Of a DNA stretch of 9,333 bases, positions 8,134 to 9,333 are shown piece after piece. The position numbers were made by a program, and so were the translations under genes. The notes beneath the pieces were generated by a model, which ran no database searches, was not told the DNA's origin, and saw only the letters and a program-made list of their open reading frames with translations. This DNA is from a bacterium (GTDB lineage: Bacteria; Bacillota_I; Bacilli_A; Mycoplasmatales; Mycoplasmoidaceae). The DNA is taken from NCBI GenBank assembly GCA_017633835.1, contig JAGBOP010000042.1:1-9333 (forward strand). The letters are read 5' to 3'. Position 1 is the stretch's first letter; the number at the start of each line of letters is the position of its first letter.

Positions 8134-9333
8134 AGTTTTTGTGATAACAATTTAATTTTGCTAAAGAATGTTTGGTAATTGTTAATAATGCAAATAAAAG
8201 TTTGCTTTGGCAAATTATTAACATTATTAGTGAATAACGGATTAATACATGGTTGAGTAAAGTAATCATAGGCACTATGAATTACTTTGCTTAACCTTTT
8301 TTTCGTAATAAATAATACTTCGTGCATTTCGTGGTCAGGATCTTTTTTTAATTTCTTTAACGAGGTAACCATAAATTCTTTTGTTTCTTTGTTATATTGC
8401 AAGTAAACTTGTGCATTTTTAAAGATGTTAAGGTTATCAATGACATATTTCTTTGTGTTAATCTTAAAGTTATACCTTTTTAGTCAGTAATAAAACTTAA
8501 TCGCATTTATCTTACTTAAAATAAAGAACACTAAAATTGGTAAACTAAACAAGTTTTTAAGTGGCAAGATGGGAGGTTCTTGCAATTTAATTAAATTAAA
8601 TTCACTAGTAATATTGCTAATGTTAATTGTGTTAATATTACCTGCGGAAGTATTTTCACTGTATTTAAACACAATCTTTAAATATTTATATCCCCCAAAT
8701 AATAAATTTAATTGGGGATGTAAATCTTCATCTTTTTCATTAATACATCAATAAAAAATATTTTCTTGTTTGTAATAAACTGAATAAGCAAGGAAATGTT
8801 TTTTAATATTCATTAATCATTGGTATAAGTATCCATCGTATGCTTCATTATTTACACGTAGTAATTTAAAAGAGGTAAGAATACTTTTTTCACTCATCAT
8901 CATGGTGTGGATGTAAAACAAGAATAAATATGGACCAAAATAACTTAATAGATCAATTACTGGAATCACAATTTCAAATGATCCTCCAGTCGTAAACGAA
9001 GTGCCAATTAAAGCGGAAATAATATAAATTCACATGAAGTTTGCTACTCAGTAAGTAGCATCCATGATTTTTTCCAAGTAAGTATATTTAAATCCACTGT
9101 ATTGGCATAAGATGGTAAAGTCTTTAATGCTTCTTATTAGTTCTGGTTCGTTATCATGTGTAGCAATAAAGTATTGAAAAATCATTGAGAATGGTGTGCT
9201 ATTTTTTCTTGCTGTACTTACAATCAAGATTCATTGGGAAATACTACTAAAGAAAAATACCAGTAAAAATCCGAGCGTAAAGTAGTTTTGGAAGTCTGAT
9301 ACTTGCACTGACAAAATGTTGGAAATAATAAAA
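8130..9333 (-). CDS. Unrecognised multi-spanning membrane protein (C-terminal 400 residues; N-terminus outside window)
   Basis: A single open frame enters at the right edge and ends at TAA 8130. TGA codons at 9231, 9048, 9030, 8817, 8748 and 8484 are read as Trp, so the standard code hides most of it. Counting from the first visible residue, hydrophobic spans lie at about 15-38 (NYFTLGFLLVFFFSSISQWI), 93-112 (YWVANFMWIYIISALIG), 121-141 (IVIPVIDLLSYFGPYLFLFY) and 257-275 (LFSLPILVFFIL). Between the third and fourth is a loop of about 115 residues, including an Asn/Ile/Thr-rich stretch, NTSAGNINTINISNITSEFN. A Lys-rich C-terminal region of about 120 residues follows the last span and has no further span. 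It could be a transporter subunit or a surface/secretion component, but no family motif is visible and I do not assign one. Its start and promoter lie beyond the window. Confidence 0.85.

Noticed and set aside
8569..8754. A 61-residue hydrophobic plus-strand frame
   Set aside because: It lies antisense within the continuous membrane-protein frame and has no start signals or context of its own.

Overview
The window comes from a low-GC mollicute that reads UGA as tryptophan (genetic code 4), i.e. the Mycoplasma/Spiroplasma side of the Mollicutes rather than Acholeplasma or phytoplasmas. With the standard code every gene breaks into fragments at in-frame TGA codons. With code 4 the fragments join into six long frames ending in TAA or TAG, plus the start of a seventh. 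Most of these TGA codons sit where a Trp is plausible, for example the conserved Trp of the UDP-galactopyranose mutase. I cannot name the species.

Region 1 (1-139): the first 12 codons of a divergent minus-strand gene, and an AT-rich intergenic region with a weak promoter candidate for the plus-strand genes. Region 2 (140-4527, plus): parE and parC, the two subunits of DNA topoisomerase IV, 11 nt apart and almost certainly one transcript. A GC-stem hairpin with A and T tracts on its two sides (4564-4601) lies in the short convergent gap and can end transcription from both directions.

Region 3 (7606-4623, minus): a probable three-gene operon. In transcription order it encodes UDP-galactopyranose mutase (glf), a family-2 glycosyltransferase, and an unrecognised 219-residue protein. 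Glf would make UDP-galactofuranose and the glycosyltransferase is a candidate user of it, which suggests synthesis of a galactofuranose-containing surface glycan or glycolipid. The third protein is the least explained member.

Region 4 (7607-9333): a 179-bp divergent AT-rich intergenic region, a small unrecognised plus-strand gene (115 residues), and the C-terminal 400 residues of an unrecognised minus-strand multi-spanning membrane protein that runs off the right edge. The last two genes converge so tightly that their stop codons share one TTAA tetranucleotide.

Most worth a second look: the non-consensus residues at the two main quinolone-contact positions of topoisomerase IV (ParC Ala94, ParE Glu430), the unknown third gene of the glf operon, and the large membrane protein with an Asn/Ile/Thr-rich loop. 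No RNA genes, CRISPR arrays or insertion sequences were seen.
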